A stretch of 9,246 nucleotides of DNA, from positions 1-9,246 of the forward strand of contig CANETI010000079.1 in the NCBI GenBank assembly GCA_947440715.1. The letters are read 5' to 3'. A program made the translations under genes and the position numbers. This stretch comes from Planctomycetota bacterium. GTDB taxonomy: Bacteria; Planctomycetota; UBA11346. The notes beneath the pieces are model-generated. The model was not told the DNA's origin. It did not search any database and worked only from the letters and a program-made list of their open reading frames with translations. Positions 1 through 6,681 of this stretch are shown one piece after another (position 1 is the first letter of the stretch; each line of letters opens with the position of its first letter).

Positions 1-227
1 GGCCACGCGGCTAAAGCGGCTTTGGCGACGGCATCATTCCCTGGCCCTAATTTAATGACATGGCCGCCATGGGCATGGTCATCACGATAACGCTCGGCAA
101 AATGAGATGCTGGCTGATCGGCGACGAAATTAGTCCGTAGTCCCGCGCCAGAGTCGTTTAGGCTGCCGCCAACGATCTGCTTCACTTTACCGTCATGTAA
201 GTCGATGCAGGGTTTAAAGAGGGTCAT
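1..227 (-). CDS. hisA: Eukaryotic-type HisA (ProFAR isomerase), N-terminal 75 codons, cut by window edge
   Basis: Phosphoribosylformimino-AICAR ribotide isomerase catalyses the fourth step of histidine biosynthesis, an Amadori rearrangement in a cytoplasmic TIM barrel. My translation from the ATG at 227-225 gives MTLFKPCIDLHDGKVKQIVG and, further on, TNFVADQPASHFAERY (residues 32-47) and GGHVIKLGPGND (54-65). These match the eukaryotic (yeast HIS6) branch, which has CIDLH(N/D)GxVKQIVGG, TNFV and HVIKLGP; typical bacterial HisA starts with a different PALDLxxGxxVRL pattern. D9 is the expected catalytic aspartate. The second catalytic residue lies beyond the edge. No strong Shine-Dalgarno sequence precedes the ATG. 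The gene starts 28 bases after the peptidase-like gene ends on the same strand, so the two may be cotranscribed. Family assignment is firm; the phosphate-binding half cannot be checked. Confidence 0.88.
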   Translation of the reverse strand, partial: MTLFKPCIDLHDGKVKQIVGGSLNDSGAGLRTNFVADQPASHFAERYRDDHAHGGHVIKLGPGNDAVAKAALAAW

Positions 228-255
228 GGTATGTCTGATTCAAGAGATCTGAATA

Positions 256-1287
256 TTATCCGTTGGTGCCGAGAGTGAGGGTGGCTGCGCCACCAATGAT
301 ATCGCTATACGAATACGCGGGATATATTTGCCCTTCTCCCGCTGTGCCGTCATAGGGTCCGGTAGCAGGTAATGAGCCGGAGACACGGCCTTCGCTTATT
401 ACCTGGATCATGGCAGGAAATGCACCAGGAACTACATTCCAGGTGGAAATGGCCTGTTTTCCTGCCGAAAGCGCACCAACGCTAAAAGTCGGCGCTCCCT
501 TTATGCTCCATCCATTGGGGACACTAATTGTGGAAACAGTCTGAGAGGCGGGAAATTGTGCGGCATTAAAAGGAGCAGGACAGGGATAAGTCGTAATGGC
601 TTGAACCACGAGGTCATTTTTATTACGCGAGGTGCTAATCGCTACGTTCCATGGCACGTAAATAGCACCCCAGTGTGGAATAGCGGTGCCGTAGCCGGTG
701 TAGGTCCAGCAAATTTCAATGTCACTGTAACTAAATGGTTGGAAGCCTTGGGCGTCGCGTTCTCCTTTTAATTCACGACCCCATGGATCTGCAAACCACA
801 TGATTTTTGCTGCATCATCATACCCCATAGCGATACGATAATGACCGCCAGCTGAGATAGCGCTAAATTGCATCAGCATAAGGACAGGAATATTTTGACG
901 AATGAGCGCCTTTACTTCGGGTAACCAGGATGTTGCTTGAGCATGCGCCAGGACGGCGAGTCCCATTGGGCGGTCAGGATATCCGGTCAACGGAGGTATG
1001 GCGCCGGTTTTGCCTTGAGCGGCACTTAATCGGCTAAAATGACCAGCGCGAATAATATCCCCAACCGCAGTGCCGTTGGAAGTCAGACGAACGACATTGG
1101 CCACATCGCTATAGGCCACGGTTGGCCCCCAATAATCGAGCAGCATTTTTGATGATGCTGGACCACAGGCATACGCGTTTGGTTGCGTAAATGGGGCTGC
1201 CATGGCAATGCGGTAAGAGGAGGGCTCGCTGGCTGACAGCGTGAGCACAACAATCATCAGGAGTAGGTAGCGCATGGTCGGGAGCAT
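256..1287 (-). CDS. Secreted C39-like cysteine peptidase family protein with C-terminal beta-type domain
   Basis: Predicted 343-residue exported protein. A hydrophobic signal segment (about residues 6-20, RYLLLMIVVLTLSAS) is followed by a papain-like C39 fold of the Peptidase_C39_2 kind. TQPNAYACGPASSKMLLDYW holds the likely oxyanion glutamine Q35 and nucleophile C41; GGHYRIAMGYDD holds H149; WFADPWG holds D167. All four expected catalytic positions are therefore present. From about residue 215 to the end there is a Gly/Ser/Thr-rich segment with beta-strand character (SVPNGWSIKGAPTFSVG), resembling NEW3-like or other Ig-like domains; that part is only a guess. M5 is an alternative start directly before the signal core, and neither start has a clear ribosome site. 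Substrate is unknown: the family includes bacteriocin-leader peptidases and many uncharacterised secreted members. It follows the liv operon by 94 bases and precedes hisA by 28. Confidence 0.8.
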   Translation of the reverse strand: MLPTMRYLLLMIVVLTLSASEPSSYRIAMAAPFTQPNAYACGPASSKMLLDYWGPTVAYSDVANVVRLTSNGTAVGDIIRAGHFSRLSAAQGKTGAIPPLTGYPDRPMGLAVLAHAQATSWLPEVKALIRQNIPVLMLMQFSAISAGGHYRIAMGYDDAAKIMWFADPWGRELKGERDAQGFQPFSYSDIEICWTYTGYGTAIPHWGAIYVPWNVAISTSRNKNDLVVQAITTYPCPAPFNAAQFPASQTVSTISVPNGWSIKGAPTFSVGALSAGKQAISTWNVVPGAFPAMIQVISEGRVSGSLPATGPYDGTAGEGQIYPAYSYSDIIGGAATLTLGTNG

Positions 1288-1362
1288 GCGTTAGCTTAGT
1301 CAGAAGGAAAGTCTCTCAATGGGGCCTCTATCTGGTATGATGACGCGAGAATTCAGCACTCT

Positions 1363-1389
1363 GAGAAAGGCATCGATAGCCTTATTCTC
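1363..1389 (-). terminator. Hairpin overlapping the livF stop codon, possible 3' end of the liv operon
   Basis: On the minus-strand RNA, GAGAATAAGGC pairs with GCCTTTCTC: 5 bp plus 4 bp with a TA bulge and a 7-base loop (TATCGAT). The livF stop codon lies inside the left arm. No T-run follows, so this is not a classic intrinsic terminator. It could be a 3' protective or processing hairpin. Confidence 0.35.
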
Positions 1390-2119
1390 CCAGATAAGCC
1401 TCCCGCACTTTCGGATCATTTAGTAGATTGCTTGCGAGATCATGCGCGACGATTTTTCCGGTTTCCAAAACGTAACCACGGTGTGCGAGTTTCAGTGCTA
1501 AATGCGCATTTTGTTCGACTAAAAGGACCGCAAGTCCGTCGTTATTGAGCGTGCGGATGGTTTCAAAAATCTTGAGCGTCAGCAGGGGGGCGACGCCCAT
1601 CGACGGTTCGTCCATTAGTAACATCGTTGGTTTCGACATGAGCGCGCGACAGATCGCTAACATTTGTTGTTCGCCACCTGACAACGTGCCGCCGGTTTGG
1701 TGACGGCGCTCTCCTAACACGGGAAATAAATGAAAGGCATGATCGATGCCATCAGCAATTTCTTTTGCGTTGTGACAGGTAAAAGCTCCGAGACGTAAAT
1801 TTTCCAGGATGGTTAAACGAGGAAATATTAATCGCCCTTCGGGTACTTGGGCTAATCCCCGCTCGACAATGCGGTGCGCGGGAATTGTCGTGATCGAATC
1901 GCCAGCGAAGTGGATGCTGCCGCCAGATATTTTATTAATGCCGGAGATGCAGCGCAGCGCCGTGGTTTTACCGGCGCCATTGCTGCCAATCAAACAAACA
2001 ATCTCGCCACGTCCAACGGTGAGCGATAAATCTTTCAGTACCTTGATCGCGCCATACGACGATGACACGTTCGTCAGTGTTAAGAGAGGATCTTTGGTGA
2101 TGGCGGCAGGATCAGTCAT
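1382..2119 (-). CDS. livF: LivF, branched-chain amino acid ABC transporter ATP-binding protein
   Basis: One of two cytoplasmic ATPases that power the Liv/HAAT importer. The 245-residue length is close to the family norm (E. coli LivF is 237). Visible motifs in order: Walker A GSNGAGKTT (45-53), Q-loop in AQVPEGRLIFP with Q91, the VPEGR signature typical of LivF, ABC signature LSGGEQQM (146-153), Walker B MLLMDEPS (166-173) with catalytic E171, and LLVEQN (199-204), where Q203 takes the place of the usual switch histidine. That change is normal for LivF and not a defect. The C-terminus AYLGE is also typical. It begins 21 bases after livG ends and is the last gene of the transporter unit. No strong Shine-Dalgarno sequence is visible, so translation may rely on livG. 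Confidence 0.96.
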   Translation of the reverse strand: MTDPAAITKDPLLTLTNVSSSYGAIKVLKDLSLTVGRGEIVCLIGSNGAGKTTALRCISGINKISGGSIHFAGDSITTIPAHRIVERGLAQVPEGRLIFPRLTILENLRLGAFTCHNAKEIADGIDHAFHLFPVLGERRHQTGGTLSGGEQQMLAICRALMSKPTMLLMDEPSMGVAPLLTLKIFETIRTLNNDGLAVLLVEQNAHLALKLAHRGYVLETGKIVAHDLASNLLNDPKVREAYLGE

Positions 2120-2140
2120 GACAACACACCGGAAAATAAA

Positions 2141-3163
2141 TCATCCCGCCTCCTTGCCCAAATAGGCCTCAATTACGGCTGGATTTTCGCGGATTTCGGC
2201 GGGCGTGCCTTCGGCAATTTTATTGCCATAATGCAATACCACGATGCGGTCACTGATGCCCATGACGACTTTCATGTCGTGTTCGATCAATAATACCGTG
2301 ATGCCTAATTCACGAATTTTACGAATAAGCAGCATTAAGGAGGCGGACTCCGTGGGATTCATGCCTGCAGCGGGTTCGTCCAATAATAACAAGGATGGTT
2401 GTGAGGCTAAGGCGCGGGCAATTTCTAAACGGCGTTGATGGCCGTACGGTAAACTACCGGCGCTAACATCAGCGACTTCACCTAAATTGACGAAGGCTAA
2501 TAATTCATCGGCTTTCGCGCACGCTTCAGTTTGCTCGCGAAAATGTGGCGGCAGACGAAAGGCTCCATCCCAGGCGCGGCTATGTAATTTCGGTTCCATA
2601 CCGACCAATACATTGTCACGTGCGCTCAATTCACGAAATAAACGAATATTTTGAAAGGTGCGCGCCACGCCCACGCGGGTGACTAAATCAGGCGAACAGC
2701 GTGCGGTGCGCCACGCATTCCACGCACCGCTAGCTCCGACGAATCCACCAACCAAGCCAGGGATTATCGTCCACGCCGATGGTGTTAAAACGCGACAGGC
2801 ATCGTTGAAGGCCTGTCCCCAGGGAAAGGGTGAGGTGATCGCGTGGGCATTAATAGCCGCATCCCAAATAGCATTGGCATTGAGGGCTAAGGTGACCGCT
2901 ATGGCTGTGACGACACCGATGATCGTCCACTGTATTTTATTTTGCAGCGTGGCTGGTTGTTCTACCACGGCATGATTAATTAATACGCGACCAGTGGTTG
3001 GCGGATAAATGCCGGTGATGGTATTAAATAACGAAGTTTTTCCAGCACCGTTTGGGCCAATGACGGCAACGATGTCGCCTTTTTCCACGCGGAAACTGAC
3101 GTTGTTTACCGCCGTGAGTCCACCAAAACGCAACGTAACCTGGTCGAGCTCTAGCACGGTCAT
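2141..3163 (-). CDS. livG: LivG, branched-chain amino acid ABC transporter ATPase with a membrane-hairpin-like insert
   Basis: Second ATPase of the Liv importer. Core motifs are intact: Walker A GPNGAGKTS (36-44), Q-loop RTFQNIRLF with Q171, signature LPYGHQRR (238-245), Walker B LLLLDEP (258-264) with E263, and switch LLIEHD with H295. The C-terminal IEAYLG is typical. At 340 residues it is about 85 longer than usual (about 255). The extra sequence lies between TGRVLINHAV (57-66) and SPDLVTRVGVARTF (157-170). It contains two long uncharged segments, about 79-101 (WTIIGVVTAIAVTLALNANA) and 131-151 (WTIIPGLVGGFVGASGAWNA), joined by about 30 residues. The reading frame is continuous with intact motifs on both sides, so this is an in-frame insertion and not a sequencing frameshift. 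The start overlaps the livM stop (ATGA), showing translational coupling. Confidence 0.95.
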   Translation of the reverse strand: MTVLELDQVTLRFGGLTAVNNVSFRVEKGDIVAVIGPNGAGKTSLFNTITGIYPPTTGRVLINHAVVEQPATLQNKIQWTIIGVVTAIAVTLALNANAIWDAAINAHAITSPFPWGQAFNDACRVLTPSAWTIIPGLVGGFVGASGAWNAWRTARCSPDLVTRVGVARTFQNIRLFRELSARDNVLVGMEPKLHSRAWDGAFRLPPHFREQTEACAKADELLAFVNLGEVADVSAGSLPYGHQRRLEIARALASQPSLLLLDEPAAGMNPTESASLMLLIRKIRELGITVLLIEHDMKVVMGISDRIVVLHYGNKIAEGTPAEIRENPAVIEAYLGKEAG

Positions 3164-4206
3164 GGCGTAGCTCCTGCGGTCGCCGGCTTTTGCGTCACCG
3201 GTTCAACATCTTGCGCGGGAATGAGCCCCTGTGGACGCAGGCGCATCATTAAAATTAATGCCAAACCAAAAATCATGAATTTCCAGTTACTCGGCGTGGC
3301 TAAAACATTGTTGCCGGTCCAGCCATTGCGCGTCATCCATTCGGTCAAATTTACTAAGATGATGGAATTAAATCCGACCATGATCAGCGCACCTAAAATC
3401 ACTCCCTTCACGTTACCCATGCCGCCAACAATCACGATGCATAAAATAACCACCGATTGCTGAAAATCATAAAACGAAGGTTCAATACTGGTACCATTTA
3501 AACTGGCGAACATCGCACCGCCGAAGGCACAGAGGCCAGAACCAATCGCAAAGGCAATTAATTTGGTTCGCGCAGGAGATATCCCCATCGATCTGGCGGC
3601 TAATTCATCATCACGCACCGCAATCCATTGCCGCCCTAAACGTGATTTGCGCATGTTGTGGCAGAGTAAAATGGCGACCAACAATAACGCGAGATACAGA
3701 TAATAGGTTGGTTTATAGGCACTGATCGAATACGTGACAAAAGGGATTTCCGGCGCGGCTACCGGATTTAATCCTTGCGTGCCTTTGGTGATGGCATCCA
3801 AGTTTTTTAACACATCGGTAATAATTTCGCCAAAGCCTAGCGTCACAATGGCTAAATAATCGCCCCGTAAGCGCATAGCAGGAAGCGCCAATATCGTACC
3901 AGCAACAGCACCGACCATTATGGCCACACCTAACCCGGGCCAGAAACCAATTTGAAAAGGGTAAATGGGCACGGTACAAATAGCGAACGTATAAGCACCA
4001 ATAGCCATAAATGCAGCCGCGCCGAGATTCAGTAAACCAGTAAAACCAGCGACGACATTTAAACCTAAACCGACAATGGCAAAAACCATAATGGGGGTGA
4101 GTTTGGTCGCGATGGCATCACCGAATAACGGCAGGACCAGGACGATCGCCAACAAGGCATGTGGCCAAAAACGGGCGATTATTTTAATGGTAGGATGGTC
4201 TGACAT
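3160..4206 (-). CDS. livM: LivM, branched-chain amino acid ABC transporter permease
   Basis: Inner-membrane permease that forms the translocation path with LivH. The 348 residues carry multiple hydrophobic helices, beginning at about 17-33 (HALLAIVLVLPLFGD). Family hallmarks are GFTGLLNLGAAAFMAIGAY (54-72), LRGDYLAIVTLGFGEI (113-128), the cytoplasmic coupling segment AVRDDELAARSMGI (196-209) that contacts the ATPase, VGGMGNVKGVILGA (260-273) and a terminal RPQGLIP (324-330). It starts on the last base of the livH stop codon (TAATG), and its own stop overlaps the livG start, so it sits in the middle of a tightly coupled unit. The last 18 residues are a polar Pro/Thr/Ala tail. Nothing appears missing. 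Substrate cannot be read from the permease alone. Confidence 0.95.
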   Translation of the reverse strand: MSDHPTIKIIARFWPHALLAIVLVLPLFGDAIATKLTPIMVFAIVGLGLNVVAGFTGLLNLGAAAFMAIGAYTFAICTVPIYPFQIGFWPGLGVAIMVGAVAGTILALPAMRLRGDYLAIVTLGFGEIITDVLKNLDAITKGTQGLNPVAAPEIPFVTYSISAYKPTYYLYLALLLVAILLCHNMRKSRLGRQWIAVRDDELAARSMGISPARTKLIAFAIGSGLCAFGGAMFASLNGTSIEPSFYDFQQSVVILCIVIVGGMGNVKGVILGALIMVGFNSIILVNLTEWMTRNGWTGNNVLATPSNWKFMIFGLALILMMRLRPQGLIPAQDVEPVTQKPATAGATP

Positions 4207-5162
4207 TAGACTTTCTCTCGCACACGAGAGCCAAGAATGCCGTTGGGCCGGAACACTAAAACCAGAATTAACAGCGCAAAGACAACGGTATTACTCCATT
4301 GTCCACCATTAGGTACATAGCCTTCCATAACAGCGCGGACTAAACCGATCAGCAAGGCTCCTAATACGGCTCCTGGTAAATTACCAATACCACCTAACAC
4401 CGCAGCGGTAAACGCATCCATGCCATTGCGGTAGCCCATCTGAAAATGAATGGAACCAGTGTAGAGCGCCGTGATGACGCTGGCCACGCCGGCTAAAGCG
4501 CCGCCAATAATAAAGGTTAAGCCGATGACCCGATCGACATCAATGCCCATCAATTTTGCCGCAGTTGGATTTTGTGCGACCGCGCGCATGGCCGTACCCA
4601 TGCGCGTACGATTAATAAAAAACGTCAACCCAATCATTAGGGGAATGGTTACCGCAGCGACCATAACATCACGCGGGGTCAATAAGACAGCAGATTGTTC
4701 ACCGAGTAAATTGCTCCAGCCGAATAAATCGGGGAATGATTTTGCCGAGGCAGCAGAACCCCCGCCGCCAAAAACGTCCATTGGCAACCCGCCCCAAAAC
4801 ATGCCAATATTGATGAACACAAACGACACGCCGATGGCCGATACCAGTGCGGTTAATTTAGGTGCTTCCCGAATCGGCTTATAGGCCAACTTTTCGACCG
4901 ACCAATTTAACCCAGCAGTAAAAAACGGCACCGTTAAGAATAATAACGGCAACGCGATCCACGGCGATAATTGTTCACCACCACACAGGCCAACAATGGT
5001 TAATGCGAGAAAGCAGCCCAGCATCATCACATCGCCATGGGCAAAATTGATCAACTCAATAATCCCATACACCATGGTATAACCGAGCGCGATGAGCGCG
5101 ATGATCAAGCCATTCGCCAGACCCGTTATCAGTAATTGGATAATCAGTTCAGTGGTGGTCAT
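4206..5162 (-). CDS. livH: LivH, branched-chain amino acid ABC transporter permease
   Basis: Second inner-membrane permease of the importer, 318 residues from the ATG at 5162. Hallmarks include the first-helix signature GYTMVYGIIELINFAHGDVM (27-46), YKPIREAPKLTALVSAIG (94-111), coupling segment MRAVAQNPTAAKLMGID (192-208), FTAAVLGGIGNLPGAVLG (251-268) and the C-terminal RPNGILG (305-311). I chose the ATG over a TTG two codons upstream (5168); neither has a clear Shine-Dalgarno sequence, and both give nearly the same protein. A Gly/Ser/Ala-rich stretch FGGGGSAASA (131-140) sits in a loop that varies across the family. livH heads the overlapping livHMGF group and is separated from livK by about 80 bases with an AT-only dyad. 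Confidence 0.95.
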   Translation of the reverse strand: MTTTELIIQLLITGLANGLIIALIALGYTMVYGIIELINFAHGDVMMLGCFLALTIVGLCGGEQLSPWIALPLLFLTVPFFTAGLNWSVEKLAYKPIREAPKLTALVSAIGVSFVFINIGMFWGGLPMDVFGGGGSAASAKSFPDLFGWSNLLGEQSAVLLTPRDVMVAAVTIPLMIGLTFFINRTRMGTAMRAVAQNPTAAKLMGIDVDRVIGLTFIIGGALAGVASVITALYTGSIHFQMGYRNGMDAFTAAVLGGIGNLPGAVLGALLIGLVRAVMEGYVPNGGQWSNTVVFALLILVLVFRPNGILGSRVREKV

Positions 5163-5182
5163 GACCAAATCAGAGTGAGAAA

Positions 5183-5206
5183 TTTATTTTTAAAATAGAA
5201 AATAAA
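5183..5206 (-). other. AT-only inverted repeat between livK and livH
   Basis: TTTATTTT (5183-5190) and AAAATAAA (5199-5206) are perfect complements around an 8-base loop. All 16 paired positions are A-T, so the RNA hairpin would be weak. It lies in the only sizeable gap of the transporter group, after livK and before livH, where a partial stop or RNA cleavage site could leave more binding protein than permease. That role is inference. Confidence 0.3.
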
Positions 5207-5243
5207 GGAGCAGCAAGCATCCGAGAAGGTGAGGGGTTAAAAT

Positions 5244-6461
5244 TCACTGACCCAACAGCTTAACAAAAGAAAACGCTCCATTTACCACGGTATTGCCACT
5301 CATCAGCGCCAACGTGGTATCGCCATTGTCGTCAAATGACCATTTTCCCAACGCGCCATCATAATTTTTTGTCTCACGTAGCGCTTGCAAGATTGCTGCG
5401 CGATCTTTTTTGCCCGCGCGTACCATGGCATCCAGCGCGACTTTGGTGCATTCATAAGCGTAGATGGCGTAGCCTTCGGGCTCAATTTTATACACGGTGC
5501 GATAGGCATCGACGAACGCTTTGCCTTTTCCGGTTTGTTGTTCTGGCGGGATACCACCGAAGGTGATAAACACGCGATTTTCTAGCGCTGCATTGCCGGC
5601 GGCATTTATAAGCGCCGAATTATAGAAGGCATCTGGCCCCATCAGTTTCGCAGTTAATCCACCGCTCTGCATATCCTTAGCCAATTGTCCGGCTCCGGTT
5701 TCGGTGGTTCCGCCGAAATACACCAAATCAGGGCGGGCTAAACGCAATTTATTGATAAGCGATTTATAGTTGCCCGATTTACCATCGATGCCTTCGGTGC
5801 CGACTACCGTTAATCCCAATTTCTCGGCATTTTGCTGAAACATTTTCGCAATACCTTGACCATACAATTCACGATCGTGCAATACGAATACTCGTTTTGC
5901 ACCTAATTCTTTTGCCCAGGCGGCACCAACTGCACCTTGAATATCATCGGCGGGCACGACGCGGAAATAATTAATGCTGCCACTGGGGCGATAAACGGTC
6001 GGTTCATTTGCTTCACCAACATTGGGCTTGGTTAATCCAGGCCAAGTATTCGCCGGTGATATCATCGCCAAGCCAGCTTGATTTAATTTTGGCATCGCAA
6101 TTTTCGCCGCGCCTGAATTATACGTTCCGATATAAACCATGACGTCGGGATTGCGGATGGCTTTATCTGCGTTGGCAGCTTCTACCGCAGGATCCCAGGC
6201 TCCGCGTTCGGGCGAAGCATCATCCCAATCTTCGTAAGTCAGTGAATAATTCGTCCCGCCTACGGTTAATGTTCTTTGGTATTCGTCTAAGGCCATTTTG
6301 ATGCCATTGACCATGGAGGTTGTCTGCGCATTCGCACTGCCGGTGCGTGGCAAACTGCTAACGATGGTAATGGTGTCGACGGCGATCAGTGCGGACCCAA
6401 AAATTGTTCCAAGGGCAGATCCCACCAGTAAGCGCATCGTGCTGGTCATCCATGATCGCAT
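5244..6461 (-). CDS. livK: LivK-type periplasmic branched-chain amino acid binding protein
   Basis: Substrate-binding protein of the importer, 405 residues from the ATG at 6461. This start is chosen because GGAGGG lies 7 bases upstream and a signal peptide begins at once: MRSWMTSTMRLLVGSALGTI, with likely cleavage after SALIA (residue 27). A start 18 codons further upstream would place a non-signal-like stretch in front. The mature part follows the type I periplasmic fold of the Leu/Ile/Val family: ITIVSSLPRTGSANA (31-45), then VNGIKMALDEY (51-61), VYIGTYNSGAA (109-119) and MISPANTWPG (133-142), which carry ligand-contacting positions in this family, and lobe II VFVLHDRELYGQGIA (191-205) and DLVYFGGTTETGAGQLA (245-261). 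There is no lipobox, so a soluble periplasmic form is expected. The ligand could be an amino acid, amide or urea-like compound; the liv name reflects family only. Confidence 0.92.
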   Translation of the reverse strand: MRSWMTSTMRLLVGSALGTIFGSALIAVDTITIVSSLPRTGSANAQTTSMVNGIKMALDEYQRTLTVGGTNYSLTYEDWDDASPERGAWDPAVEAANADKAIRNPDVMVYIGTYNSGAAKIAMPKLNQAGLAMISPANTWPGLTKPNVGEANEPTVYRPSGSINYFRVVPADDIQGAVGAAWAKELGAKRVFVLHDRELYGQGIAKMFQQNAEKLGLTVVGTEGIDGKSGNYKSLINKLRLARPDLVYFGGTTETGAGQLAKDMQSGGLTAKLMGPDAFYNSALINAAGNAALENRVFITFGGIPPEQQTGKGKAFVDAYRTVYKIEPEGYAIYAYECTKVALDAMVRAGKKDRAAILQALRETKNYDGALGKWSFDDNGDTTLALMSGNTVVNGAFSFVKLLGQ

Positions 6462-6468
6462 AACGTTA

Positions 6469-6474
6469 CCCTCC
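6469..6474 (-). promoter_or_regulatory. Strong ribosome binding site deciding the livK start
   Basis: GGAGGG on the minus strand, 7 bases before the ATG at 6461-6459. It is the best ribosome site in the transporter group and fixes the start at 6461, not at the upstream ATG at 6515. Confidence 0.8.
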
Positions 6475-6537
6475 AAGCGGTTGGCAGCAGGGTAGAAACA
6501 CTGTGCAGGGGGCAAGAAGGGGTTCGCACAGCAGATT

Positions 6538-6573
6538 GGCGAGCGTTAATCATTAGCCATACACCCGCTCACC
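6538..6573. promoter_or_regulatory. Dyad in the divergent livK/FKBP intergenic region
   Basis: GGCGAGCG (6538-6545) and CGCTCACC (6566-6573) are inverted with one mismatch around a 20-base loop. The loop contains the small AT-rich dyad TAATCATTA (6547-6555). The location, between two divergent genes, suits an operator or promoter region. I could not find a convincing -35/-10 pair on either strand. Confidence 0.25.
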
Positions 6574-6601
6574 ACATCAGCGCCCTCCTCCGCTTTTCAG
6601 T

Positions 6602-6613
6602 TGGTCCGGACCA
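6602..6613. promoter_or_regulatory. 12-base perfect palindrome upstream of the FKBP gene
   Basis: TGGTCCGGACCA is fully self-complementary and ends 68 bases before the FKBP start codon. A perfect 12-base palindrome is expected about twice by chance in a window of this size, so only its position in the divergent promoter region makes it a candidate operator. Confidence 0.25.
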
Positions 6614-6671
6614 CCCGCCTTGCAGGATCCGACCTCCCTTTTACCAGACGTGGGTAACGCCCCGTCATCAC

Positions 6672-6675
6672 GGAG
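6672..6675 (+). promoter_or_regulatory. Ribosome binding site of the FKBP gene
   Basis: GGAG lies 6 bases before the ATG at 6682, a normal spacing. It supports that start, which also opens directly into a signal peptide. Confidence 0.7.
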
Positions 6676-6681
6676 CTTCCC

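Noticed and set aside
2690..2960. The LivG insert as a frameshift or assembly error
   Set aside because: The frame is continuous with intact ATPase motifs on both sides and the insert is not a duplicate of neighbouring sequence.
2658..2975. Plus-strand 105-codon ORF opposite the LivG insert
   Set aside because: It is the complement of livG, has no ribosome site or recognisable domain, and livG is plainly the coding strand.
1382..6461. A urea (Urt) transporter in place of Liv
   Set aside because: The gene set is shared by both, but no urease or urea-linked genes are present and no Urt-specific feature is recognisable; substrate is left open within the HAAT family.
5462..6515. Start of livK at the upstream ATG (6515)
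   Set aside because: It adds 18 residues before a clear signal peptide, while the ATG at 6461 has GGAGGG 7 bases upstream.
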